Both the position numbers and the translations under genes were made by a program. The notes beneath the pieces are model-generated. The model did not search any database. It worked only from the letters and a program-made list of their open reading frames with translations, and was not told the origin of the DNA. Of a stretch of 42,582 nt of DNA, positions 1 through 7,088 are shown in pieces. The first letter of the stretch is position 1. Each line of letters opens with the position of its first letter. The DNA is from Thiobacillus sp. (lineage in GTDB: Bacteria > Pseudomonadota > Gammaproteobacteria > Burkholderiales > Thiobacillaceae), in contig JANJWS010000019.1 in assembly GCA_024709425.1 (NCBI GenBank), positions 1-42,582 of the forward strand, read 5' to 3'.

Positions 1-1164
1 CAGCTTGTCCGCGAGGGTGGTAGGCCGTAGCTTCGCGTAGCGCTCCAGCGTGGTGTAGGTCTTGTGGCCGGTGATCTTCATGATCTCCATGTCTGACAGA
101 CGGCCCTTCTCGAAGAATCGGCTGGTGGCCTCGTGGCGTAGGTCGTGGAATTTCAAATCCGCTATGGCGGCGCGGTGGCAGATTTTCCGAAAGCCTCGCG
201 ATAGCTCGATGCTGTTCTTCCACTGGTGGAAAATCCGCTCCTCGCTCCGGCGCTTGAACGCCTCCATCTGCCGGAGAATCTCGACGGCTCGCTTGGAGAG
301 TGGGATTTGGCGGAAGGTCTTCGTCTTCACATGCTCCTTGGGAATGTTGAGCGTGCGGCCTGGGAGGTTCAAGTCAGACCAGCGGGCCTTGAGAATCTCC
401 TGAGCGCGCATCGCGGTTTCCAGCGCGAAGCCGATGATGCAAACCCATTCCTCTCCGAGCGATTGCCCCAAGCGCGCGGATTGATATAGCTCCTCCTCCT
501 CGCCGCTTTCTAGCCGTGTTGTTCGTAGGCCTTGCCATGCCTCGGGTATGTCGTGGCCGCTGAACAGGTTGGGAGGGAGTATGTAGTCATGCTTCCTCGC
601 GTGCCACTCGACGACCTTCTTGAGTTGGTAGTAGAACTTGCGGACGGAGGAGGCGGAATAAGTCCGTTCGCGCCCGCCGTCATAGAGGTAGTGCAGCTTC
701 TTCCGCGTCGGCGGTGGAGGGATTTTGGTATCCAGCAGTGTGGCGATGTATTTGCCGACAAGCTCATGGGTGAGTGAGGCCACGGCATAGTCGCCGAGAT
801 CATGGGCGACTGCCTCAAGCTGGCGCGACTCGGTCGCGGACAGCTTCTTCGGCGCGTCTTTCTTCTTGGCTATCTCTTTGGGAGTGGTGCCGCTCGGCGC
901 CGGGTCTTGCTTGCTGGGCTTCTTCTCCTTGGGCTGCTCGAACTTCTGCCTGTATTCCTCGACGACCTCGGCGATGCTCGTGCTCCTGGCCTTGCGGGTG
1001 ATCGAGCCGCCCTTGTCGATGCGCGACTCCACATCGTTGGCCCATGCCTTGGCGTCGGCCAGATTGGAAAACGATTTGCTTAGGTCGGGATGCCCCGCGC
1101 GATGGACGCGCACCTCGTATGAGGTTTTCCCGTTCTTGCGTGCGCGCTTGCGTATGGATGCCAT
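1..1164 (-). CDS. Tyrosine recombinase (integrase), C-terminal end cut by window edge
   Basis: Site-specific tyrosine recombinase of the phage/genomic-island class; 388 codons are visible and the frame runs off the left edge without a stop. Reading from ATG at 1164 the protein begins MASIRKRARKNGK, an N-terminal arm-binding start typical of island integrases. A Lys/Pro-rich linker (PKEKKPSKQDPAPS) follows near residues 80-100. The catalytic set is complete: Arg253 in TAMRAQEIL, a Lys in the following beta-hairpin (VKTKTFRQIPL), His340 and Arg343 in HDLRHEA, His in TGHKT, and the nucleophile Tyr376 in LERYAKL. Only a short tail is missing. It lies about 125 bp from a tRNA-Thr 3' fragment, the usual arrangement of an integrase beside its att site, so it probably excises and integrates an element lying to the left. 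Start chosen because GGCAGGG precedes it and no in-frame ATG lies just upstream. Confidence 0.93.
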   Translation of the reverse strand, partial: MASIRKRARKNGKTSYEVRVHRAGHPDLSKSFSNLADAKAWANDVESRIDKGGSITRKARSTSIAEVVEEYRQKFEQPKEKKPSKQDPAPSGTTPKEIAKKKDAPKKLSATESRQLEAVAHDLGDYAVASLTHELVGKYIATLLDTKIPPPPTRKKLHYLYDGGRERTYSASSVRKFYYQLKKVVEWHARKHDYILPPNLFSGHDIPEAWQGLRTTRLESGEEEELYQSARLGQSLGEEWVCIIGFALETAMRAQEILKARWSDLNLPGRTLNIPKEHVKTKTFRQIPLSKRAVEILRQMEAFKRRSEERIFHQWKNSIELSRGFRKICHRAAIADLKFHDLRHEATSRFFEKGRLSDMEIMKITGHKTYTTLERYAKLRPTTLADKL

Positions 1165-1289
1165 GCAGACCCTGCCGGTGGTTGTGTTTTTGGCATGGTG
1201 GGATTTTGGTGGGATTATGTCAATATTGAATGTGGTAAAATCCAGCGGAAACCAACATAGGACAAGGATTTATCAAAAACAGGCTAACA

Positions 1290-1336
1290 GCCTTGTAAGC
1301 GGTAGGTCGTCAGTTCGAATCCGACAAGCGGCACCA
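1290..1336 (+). other. 3' fragment of tRNA-Thr(TGT), probable att site
   Basis: This stretch reads as the 3' part of a threonine tRNA. It has anticodon loop CTTGTAA (anticodon TGT), 3' anticodon stem GCGGT, variable loop, T arm GTCAG-TTCGAAT-CCGAC with the A52-C62 mismatch also found in E. coli tRNA-Thr(UGU), acceptor strand AAGCGGC, discriminator A and encoded CCA. The 5' half is absent: no GCCGCTT acceptor strand or D arm precedes it, and the 5' anticodon stem (ACAGC) no longer pairs fully with GCGGT. It is therefore not a functional tRNA. Such fragments arise when an element integrates into the 3' end of a tRNA gene. The intact gene should lie left of the window, in the same orientation, beyond the island. 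Confidence 0.82.
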
Positions 1337-1361
1337 CTCATGCAGACCGCCCGGCCACGGG

Positions 1362-2678
1362 TCATTCGATTCCCAGCCGCTCCAGCCGGTAGCGCAGACT
1401 GCGGAAGGTGACGCCGAGCAGGCGTGCGGCAGCGGTCTTGTTGTGACGCGTCTGTTCCAGCGCCTCGATGATCGCGGAACGTTCCACCTGGTCCAGGTAA
1501 TCCTGCAGCGGATAGGTGCTGCCAGGAGCCGCGGCCGGAACGGGCTGGCAGGGTGCGAGATTGAGGTCCGCTGCAGTGATGCGCTGGTTATCGCACAGCG
1601 CCAGGGCACGCTCGAGGATGTTTTCCAGCTCGCGTACGTTTCCCGGGAAGGCATAGGCCTGGAGCGCCCGCTCGGCATCACGTTCGAGGACGACCCTATG
1701 TCCACCGAGGCGGTCGAGCAGTGCACGCGCGAGTCCCGGAATGTCGTCCGGCCGCTCGCGCAGACTGGGCATGACCAGGTCGATCACGTTGAGGCGGTAA
1801 TACAGGTCCTGCCGGAATCGCCCCGCATCCACCAGCGCGGCCAGGTTCTGGTGGGTCGCGCTGACGATGCGCACGTCGACCGCTTCCTCTGCGGTAGCCC
1901 CTACCTTGCGCACCTTCTTTTCCTGCAGCACACGCAGCAGCTTGACCTGCATCGACAGTGGCAGATCGGCCACCTCATCGAGGAACAGCGTGCCACCATC
2001 GGCCGCCTGAAAGAATCCACCGCGATCGGCATCGGCGCCAGTGAACGCGCCCTTGCGGTAGCCGAAGAACTCGCTCTCCATCAGCGTTTCGGGGATCGCG
2101 CCGCAGTTCACTGCGACGAAGGGTTTGTCAGCACGGCTGCCGAGACGATGGATCAGGCGTGCCGCAAGCTCCTTGCCGCTGCCGGATTCGCCGCCAATGT
2201 GCACCGGCGCCTGGGTCCGGGCCAGCTTGGCGATGCGCGCACGCACCTCCTCCATGACCGGCGAACGGCCGATCAGCTCGCGGGTGGGCATATCCGGGTG
2301 CACTACCTCGGGAACCTTCAACGCCGACTTCACCAGGGCGCGCAGCTGATCGAGCGCCACCGGCTTGGCCAGATAGTCGAACGCACCCGCCTTCAACGCT
2401 GCCACTGCGTTGCCGGCATTGCCATAGGCGGTGATGACCGCCACCGGTAGGGGCACCCCCAGTGCGCTGGCGGCGGCGATGACCGCAAGACCTTCACCGT
2501 CGCCGAGCCGCATGTCCGTGAGGCACAGGTCGTAGCGAGTCTGCGCCAGCTTGGCCTGCGCTTCCGCAACGCTCGCGGCGCGATCGGTTTCCAGGCCCAT
2601 CTTGGCCAGCGTCAGCTCCATCAGGTCCAGCAGGTCCGGTTCGTCATCGACCAGGAGTACGCGCGGACAGGCTGCCAT
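1362..2678 (-). CDS. pilR: Type IV pilus sigma-54 response regulator PilR
   Basis: NtrC-family response regulator, 438 aa, the partner of PilS encoded just upstream. Receiver domain 1-120 has the acidic pair D11/D12, phospho-acceptor D55 ([10 protein letters not shown]) and K105 (YLAKP). The AAA+ sigma-54 domain has Walker A GESGSGKE at 163-170, the sigma-54 contact loop GAFTGA at 210-215 and Walker B LFLDEV at 231-236. A Fis-type helix-turn-helix closes the protein at about 413-438 ([20 protein letters not shown]). PilR is known to activate pilin transcription from -24/-12 promoters. It is separated from pilS by 2 bp and is the last gene before the tRNA fragment, so the island inserted just downstream of this operon. 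PilR is favoured over other NtrC-family members because of the PilS-type kinase upstream and the large pilus locus in the window. Confidence 0.93.
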   Translation of the reverse strand: MAACPRVLLVDDEPDLLDLMELTLAKMGLETDRAASVAEAQAKLAQTRYDLCLTDMRLGDGEGLAVIAAASALGVPLPVAVITAYGNAGNAVAALKAGAFDYLAKPVALDQLRALVKSALKVPEVVHPDMPTRELIGRSPVMEEVRARIAKLARTQAPVHIGGESGSGKELAARLIHRLGSRADKPFVAVNCGAIPETLMESEFFGYRKGAFTGADADRGGFFQAADGGTLFLDEVADLPLSMQVKLLRVLQEKKVRKVGATAEEAVDVRIVSATHQNLAALVDAGRFRQDLYYRLNVIDLVMPSLRERPDDIPGLARALLDRLGGHRVVLERDAERALQAYAFPGNVRELENILERALALCDNQRITAADLNLAPCQPVPAAAPGSTYPLQDYLDQVERSAIIEALEQTRHNKTAAARLLGVTFRSLRYRLERLGIE

Positions 2679-2680
2679 GC

Positions 2681-4261
2681 TCAGACGCCTCCACCCAGGC
2701 TCAGGACGAAGCGCGCACCACCGTCATCCGGCACGTATTCGAGTTGCGCCTGATTCGCTTCCGCCAGTTCGCGTGCCAGGAACAGGCCGAGTCCGGTGCC
2801 CTGCGCGTCGGTGGTGAAGAAAGGTTCGAACAGGCGGCCCCGAAGTTCCGGCGCCACGCCAGGACCATCATCGGCGAATTCGACGCGCACTGCATGGCCG
2901 TGCGTCTGCACGCGAACGCAGAGGCTTCCCGCCTGCTTGCGACCATGGCGCCACGCATTGCGCATCAGGTTCCACAGGATCTGGCGCAGGTGGTCGGGGT
3001 CGAAACGAAAACTCAGGATTTCAGGCATGTCCAGTATGACGGCACCGACAGGAATTTCTTCAGTCTGCCGCAGCTCCTCGATCAGTGCCGCAAATGCCAT
3101 GGTGTCGAAGCGTACCGGCTTGAGGCGGTCCCGACGGTTCAGTGTCAGCACTTCCTCCACCAGCCGGTCAAGCCGGCGGGTATTGTTCTCGATGATTGCC
3201 GTGAGCCGGGTCTGTGCGGCGTCGGGCGCCTCCTCACGCAGAAGTTGTGCCGCATGGCTGATCGCGGAGAGGGGATTACGGATCTCGTGCGCAAGATTCG
3301 CGGTGAGTCGCCCCAGCGCCGCGAGCTTGAGCCGCTGCGCTTCCCGTTCCACCTCGCCCAGATCCTCCAGCACCAGCACCTGGCTGTCATCGGCCATTCC
3401 CAGGGGCATGCGCCGCACGCGCAGGTTGGCGACCGGCGTCACCAGCACCGGCGCCGCCACGGTCCAGGCGTTGAGCGCCAGGCGTGCCAGTTCCGGACAG
3501 CAGTCCTGCAACCGGGTCACCCCCGGCGTCGGCGTCGCCGACACCCCCAACAGCGCCAGTGCGCGGGGGCTTGCGTGGTGCACCACGCCATCCCCGCGTA
3601 CCGCCATCAGGCCGTAGGGCGAATGCTCGATCGCCACCGCATTGATGCGGTCCAGCAGGGCCAGTTCCTCTGCCTGCCGCTGTGCCAGCCGTTCCGAGCG
3701 GAGTGCGCGCTGGGTCAAGGTGTGTGCCAGCCAGCCGGTCGCGAAATATCCGGCGCAAAGCAGGCCCACCTGGAAAAAACCATCCACACCGAGACGATTT
3801 TCCAGTACCCCGAAAGTGTGTTGCAGCAGCACGGCGATCGACGCCATTGCAGCGTAGAGCAGCGTCAACCGCCCGCTCCCGACCAGGCCACCCGAGGCGA
3901 TCGAAATCACCAGCAGCAGCCCCATCCCCCCGGCCAGCCGCTGGCTCGCCGCCATCATCAGCGTCACGACGAGGACGTCGGTGAGGATGTGCGCCGTCAA
4001 CTGGACCTGGAAACCAGGCCAGCGCGCACGCACACCGAGCACGAACAGCGCCGCCAACACCAGGTAGGCGTACGCCACGGCCACGAAGCGCTCGCCTGTG
4101 CCTGCGCGAAACAGCTCGGAGTCGACAAACAGGACCCCGGCGAACACCAATGCCAGTGCCAGGGTCAGGCGATACAGATTGAAATAGTCGAGACTTCGCC
4201 AGTGGGAGGGGAAATAGCCGCGCGAGGCCATGCGCGCCACTGGGCCGTCCGCGGGCCTCAT
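2681..4261 (-). CDS. pilS: Type IV pilus sensor histidine kinase PilS
   Basis: Membrane sensor kinase, 526 aa from the ATG at 4261, which overlaps the stop of the upstream gene as ATGA; a shorter start at 4231 (MASRGYF) is possible. Six hydrophobic segments fill about residues 30-190, as in PilS. A PAS-like sensory region follows (ALLDRINAVAIEHSPYGLMAV). The dimerisation and phosphotransfer domain carries His325 in LAHEIRNPLSAI. The ATPase domain has an N box (NLMRNAWRHG), G1 DDGPGVA, the FEPFFTT motif and G2 GTGLGLFLARELA. In the known system PilS senses pilin in the inner membrane and controls PilR phosphorylation. The gene is between the small PP0621-type gene and pilR, in one minus-strand operon. 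Confidence 0.92.
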   Translation of the reverse strand: MRPADGPVARMASRGYFPSHWRSLDYFNLYRLTLALALVFAGVLFVDSELFRAGTGERFVAVAYAYLVLAALFVLGVRARWPGFQVQLTAHILTDVLVVTLMMAASQRLAGGMGLLLVISIASGGLVGSGRLTLLYAAMASIAVLLQHTFGVLENRLGVDGFFQVGLLCAGYFATGWLAHTLTQRALRSERLAQRQAEELALLDRINAVAIEHSPYGLMAVRGDGVVHHASPRALALLGVSATPTPGVTRLQDCCPELARLALNAWTVAAPVLVTPVANLRVRRMPLGMADDSQVLVLEDLGEVEREAQRLKLAALGRLTANLAHEIRNPLSAISHAAQLLREEAPDAAQTRLTAIIENNTRRLDRLVEEVLTLNRRDRLKPVRFDTMAFAALIEELRQTEEIPVGAVILDMPEILSFRFDPDHLRQILWNLMRNAWRHGRKQAGSLCVRVQTHGHAVRVEFADDGPGVAPELRGRLFEPFFTTDAQGTGLGLFLARELAEANQAQLEYVPDDGGARFVLSLGGGV

Positions 4262-4479
4262 TTCCTGCCGAGGCGCTGGTGCTCCGGCGTGCAGAAAAAA
4301 TTCCCACCGGAATAGATGGCCTCGCTGCGCGGCAGGTTCACCCCGCAGTGCGCGCATTTCACCATATCCTCGACGTCGCGCTCACGGGAGCTCGGCGGCT
4401 TCGACAGCGACCGCTGGTACGCGCGCAATACGCCCCACACCACAAAACCGATCGCAATCAGCAGCAGAATCTTGATCAC
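4258..4479 (-). CDS. Small membrane protein with C-terminal zinc-ribbon-like cysteines (PP0621 family)
   Basis: 73 aa from a GTG start at 4479, chosen because GGAGAGG lies 7-8 nt upstream and the protein then opens directly with a membrane helix (VIKILLLIAIGFVVWGVL). The frame stays open upstream to 4686, but that part looks non-coding. A basic linker is followed by a cytoplasmic Cys cluster, CAHCGVNLP, and a later FFCTPEH, giving Cys-x2-Cys and Cys/His candidates for a small metal site. Proteins of this shape (PP0621 family) commonly precede pilS; no function is established that I know of. Its stop overlaps the pilS ATG, so translation is probably coupled. The role in PilS signalling is inference from position. 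Confidence 0.8.
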   Translation of the reverse strand: MIKILLLIAIGFVVWGVLRAYQRSLSKPPSSRERDVEDMVKCAHCGVNLPRSEAIYSGGNFFCTPEHQRLGRK

Positions 4480-4502
4480 AGCGCGCCTCTCCGGGAACCC
4501 TG

Positions 4503-4514
4503 GGCAGGATAGCA
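4503..4514 (-). promoter_or_regulatory. Possible extended -10 for the PP0621-pilS-pilR operon
   Basis: On the minus strand TGCTATCCT gives an extended -10 (TG-n-TATCCT), about 27 bp before the GTG start at 4479. No good -35 is at the right spacing. Weak evidence. Confidence 0.3.
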
Positions 4515-4547
4515 TGGAGAACCGCAAGCGGAGAGCCGATCGGGTTT

Positions 4548-4564
4548 TGTCGGAATTTTTTACA
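4548..4564. promoter_or_regulatory. TGT...ACA-bounded motif in the divergent region before the first PEP-CTERM gene
   Basis: TGTCGGAATTTTTTACA stands out in a GC-rich background, about 140 bp before the first PEP-CTERM start and 70 bp before the pilS-operon GTG. Its ends are inverted (TGT/ACA). It may be a regulator site or the upstream part of a promoter for the PEP-CTERM gene; no regulator is identified. Confidence 0.3.
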
Positions 4565-4704
4565 CCTTGCACGCGACCTGGCGACCCGCAAATCCTCCGA
4601 GAATAAATAACATTCATCAAATCAATGCATTGCGTTGCCAATGGTTCATTCGGCTCAAGTCTTGCTTGTTTTTTGGGCGTCATCAACTGCGTTCATCGGA
4701 ATCC

Positions 4705-5370
4705 ATGCTATCCATAAGAAAAACCCTGATCGGCTACGGGCTCGTGCTGGCCTCCGGATTCGCACACGCCGGGGTCATTACCCTGAACGGCGATCATTTC
4801 ACGGCCAGCTACGACGAGGCGCTGGTCGACCCCCTGTACAAGACGGCATTGCTCTCGGGTTCGCAGGATACGGTCTATTTTCTGCCCACGGCGTTTGCCG
4901 CGGTGACCGGCAGTGGTTCCGTTTCCACGCAGGCGGCGTTGCAGTTCACGCTCACGATCGACCCTGGCTACAACTTCGTCGGGATCGAATTCACCGAGAA
5001 CGGCGATTATTTCCTGTCGAACGGTGGGCTCGTCGGTGCCGCCGCGAGCCTGCAGGCGACCAATCCCGACACGCTGGCGACCACGCTGCTCGACCTCACT
5101 TCGCCCGCGTTCGGCATGGTCGGCGGTTCGACGCCGTGGGCGCTTTCCGGCCTGCTCGGACCGGGCGGGCTGGGCGCGCCGCAGACGCTCACGGTCGATT
5201 TCGAAAATACCTTGCATAGCGAACCGTCCAGCGGGATCGGGTTCATCCAGAAGACCTACGTCGGCTTTCGCGTGCTGACCGAACCCAACGCCGTGCCCGA
5301 GCCTTCAGGTCTGGCGCTGCTGCTAGGTGGCGGGCTCGCGGCGTGGGCGGTCCGGTGTCGCTGCTTGTAA
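4705..5370 (+). CDS. PEP-CTERM sorted surface protein (paralogue 1)
   Basis: 221 aa exported protein. A Sec signal peptide at residues 1-23 ends in GFAHA before GVITLNG. The middle is a beta-rich, Gly/Ser/Thr-rich domain with no enzyme motif. The C-terminus has the three-part PEP-CTERM signal: VPEPSGLALLLGG (Pro-Glu-Pro motif), a short hydrophobic helix and a basic end RCRCL. Such signals are cut and anchored by exosortase, and the family is linked to exopolysaccharide production; no exosortase is in the window. ATG at 4705 was chosen because the signal peptide starts there; the frame is open back to 4567 but that part is not protein-like. It is related to the next gene (shared patterns around YDEAL, FTENGDYFLSNGG and TPWALSG), so the pair looks like an old tandem duplication. 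Confidence 0.85.
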   Translation: MLSIRKTLIGYGLVLASGFAHAGVITLNGDHFTASYDEALVDPLYKTALLSGSQDTVYFLPTAFAAVTGSGSVSTQAALQFTLTIDPGYNFVGIEFTENGDYFLSNGGLVGAAASLQATNPDTLATTLLDLTSPAFGMVGGSTPWALSGLLGPGGLGAPQTLTVDFENTLHSEPSSGIGFIQKTYVGFRVLTEPNAVPEPSGLALLLGGGLAAWAVRCRCL

Positions 5371-5439
5371 TCCGGCGGCAAAGCGCATAAGGTTTGTACG
5401 ACAAACAAATAAATCACACAGAAAGAGGTAGGAGGAGAC

Positions 5440-6099
5440 ATGAAAACCAACAACAATTACGCCCGTGCGGCGGTCTTGGGTTGTGCGTTCGCGTTGCTGA
5501 GCAGCGGCGCCGTTGCAGCCACGACCCTCAGCGGCGGCAACGTCAGCTATACGTTCGATGAGGGCGCTTTGGGGCTGTTCGGCACTGCCTCGCTGTCGGG
5601 CGACAGCCTGGTGTTCATGCCCAGTGGTTTCAGTACATCGTCGTTTGCGGTTCAGACCGTCAACATCACCGTCACCGCCGCAGCCGGTTATTCGCTTGGC
5701 GGCTTCAGCCTGTCCGAAAACGGGACCTACACGCTGCCGACGAGCGGCGGCTCGGCTTGGGCGACCGGGAGCTTCAAGGCCATCGACATCGAAGGCACCA
5801 CCGGCAATCAGATCACGGAGACGTTCAACGGCGTCCTCGATGGAGGTGCGTGGGACGCGGCCGCGACGATTGCCTTGCCCGCGACCGGCTGGGGCGGTAC
5901 GGACGGCGTGGTCTCCAGCGTCACCCTTACGCTCTCGAACCAGTTGTTCGCGCTGGGCGGCGCTTCAATCTCGAAAACCGGCGTCGGCATTTCCGCCACC
6001 GCGCTTCCCGTTCCCGAAGCCAGCACCTATGCCATGCTGCTGGCAGGGCTGGGGCTGGTCGGGTTCATGGCGTACCGACGCACCCATTCCACACTCTGA
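5440..6099 (+). CDS. PEP-CTERM sorted surface protein (paralogue 2)
   Basis: 219 aa. A signal peptide ending in SSGAVAA precedes a beta-rich domain that follows the preceding protein: SYTFDEGALG, ASLSGDSLVFMPSGF, GFSLSENGTYTLPTSGG. The C-terminal sorting signal is VPEASTYAMLLAGLGLVGFMAYRR. The start at 5440 has a very strong ribosome site (AGGAGGAG, about 3-4 nt before ATG). The 69 bp upstream contains TTTGT-ACG-ACAAA, a small inverted repeat, and an A/T-rich stretch AAATAAATC, so it may have its own promoter. It is followed by a good terminator. Function is unknown beyond being a likely extracellular or biofilm-matrix protein. Confidence 0.87.
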   Translation: MKTNNNYARAAVLGCAFALLSSGAVAATTLSGGNVSYTFDEGALGLFGTASLSGDSLVFMPSGFSTSSFAVQTVNITVTAAAGYSLGGFSLSENGTYTLPTSGGSAWATGSFKAIDIEGTTGNQITETFNGVLDGGAWDAAATIALPATGWGGTDGVVSSVTLTLSNQLFALGGASISKTGVGISATALPVPEASTYAMLLAGLGLVGFMAYRRTHSTL

Positions 6100-6104
6100 C
6101 CCCC

Positions 6105-6143
6105 CGGCCCCCGCCTTGCAGGATCACGGGGGCCGATTTTTTT
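6105..6143 (+). terminator. Rho-independent terminator after the second PEP-CTERM gene
   Basis: A nine-base perfect stem CGGCCCCCG / CGGGGGCCG with a 13-nt loop is followed by ATTTTTTT. It starts 5 bp after the stop at 6099. Confidence 0.9.
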
Positions 6144-6182
6144 CGCTTATACATCAATAAATAAATATATTCGCACTTCATC

Positions 6183-6803
6183 ATGCATTGCATTCGTCTT
6201 GCCTTTCCCGCTTTCGTGCTCGTCACGCTTCTGGCCGCGCAACCCGTGGCCGCCGCGGGTTCCTGCGGCGACGGCCTGTCGGTCGCCGATGTAACGCTCA
6301 ACAGCGCCGCCGCCAGTGACTGTCAAGGAACGATCGCCGGCAACGACACGTTGCCGGGTATCAATGCCCTGGGTTGGGGCGATGACTGGACGTTCCTCGC
6401 CAAGAACGAGTCCACGCCACCGGCCACGTTCATGGGAATCGCCTATACCCTCGACACCTCCGGCAGCCAGTCGGGCACCTGGACCCTGACGGCCCACGAC
6501 CTGGACGCGGCCACGCCGCTCGGCCTGCCGGTGGAACTGGATGTCGTGGTCGTGCTGAAGGCCAGCAACCGCCATGCGGCGTATTTCTTCGATGATGCGG
6601 TGTTTGACGGCAGCGATGGTGGGGCCTGGTCGACGGCCTTTCTCAACCATGGCGGGCAGGTTCCGGACCTGTCGCACATGAGTTTCTACGCCAGGATCGA
6701 CGAGGATGGGGGCATTCCCTCGGCCATCCCCGAAGCCAGTACCACCGCCATGCTCGTAGCCGGACTCGCCCTCGTCGGCTTCGCCACACGCCGCCGCGCC
6801 TGA
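6183..6803 (+). CDS. PEP-CTERM sorted surface protein (third, unrelated middle domain)
   Basis: 206 aa. The signal peptide ends AAQPVAAA before GSCGDG. The mature part has two Cys (GSCGDG and SDCQGTI), which could form a disulphide, and a pattern seen in several PEP-CTERM proteins: GWGDDWTFLAKNE, a GTWTLTAHD strand, a VVVLKASNRHAAYFFDD strand and an LSHMSFYARID strand. The sorting signal is IPEASTTAMLVAGLALVGFATRRRA. The preceding terminator leaves only about 40 bp for a promoter, in an A/T-rich block (AATAAATAAATATATT). The start region ATGCATTGC also occurs upstream of the first PEP-CTERM gene. Function is unknown; a matrix or surface role is inferred from the signal. Confidence 0.85.
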   Translation: MHCIRLAFPAFVLVTLLAAQPVAAAGSCGDGLSVADVTLNSAAASDCQGTIAGNDTLPGINALGWGDDWTFLAKNESTPPATFMGIAYTLDTSGSQSGTWTLTAHDLDAATPLGLPVELDVVVVLKASNRHAAYFFDDAVFDGSDGGAWSTAFLNHGGQVPDLSHMSFYARIDEDGGIPSAIPEASTTAMLVAGLALVGFATRRRA

Positions 6804-6954
6804 CCGGCGGCAGTCGCCCGCATGCCGCGCGCGCACCCGGCGCCGGCGGGCAGCGATCGTCAGCAAGCAGCCCCATCACCCCCGCGACGGGGCCGTTATT
6901 GCTCAAGTCACGGTCAATTCTCGCCGATGTCAAACTTGGGCCGCCGTCGCATGG

Positions 6955-6969
6955 TACATTTATCATGTA
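6955..6969. promoter_or_regulatory. Dyad TACAT-n5-ATGTA upstream of the sugar transferase gene
   Basis: Perfect 5-bp arms TACAT and ATGTA are separated by TTATC, and a -10-like TATCAT lies within it; the nearest -35-like TTGGGC is 19 bp upstream, slightly long. It is about 120 bp before the gene start at 7089. Possible operator over a promoter. Confidence 0.3.
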
Positions 6970-7022
6970 TCCCCGCGGCCGTCCGGCAATCGCTTCATGT
7001 CGACGACGCAGGGCGCGCGCTT

Positions 7023-7048
7023 GCCCCGCGCGAGAATACGTGCGGGGC
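7023..7048 (+). promoter_or_regulatory. Leader hairpin before the sugar transferase gene
   Basis: Seven-base perfect stem GCCCCGC / GCGGGGC with a 12-nt loop lies about 40 nt before the start codon at 7089. No U-run follows, so it is not a terminator. A role in mRNA stability or translation is only possible. Confidence 0.3.
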
Positions 7049-7088
7049 TTCAAGATAACAACGCGCATTTGCGGATGCGCCTGGAGTG

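Noticed and set aside
1282..1336. Functional tRNA-Thr gene
   Set aside because: Only the 3' part is present; D arm and 5' acceptor are missing.
2744..4315. 523-codon plus-strand frame
   Set aside because: Antisense to pilS, which has all kinase motifs; no domain or ribosome site.
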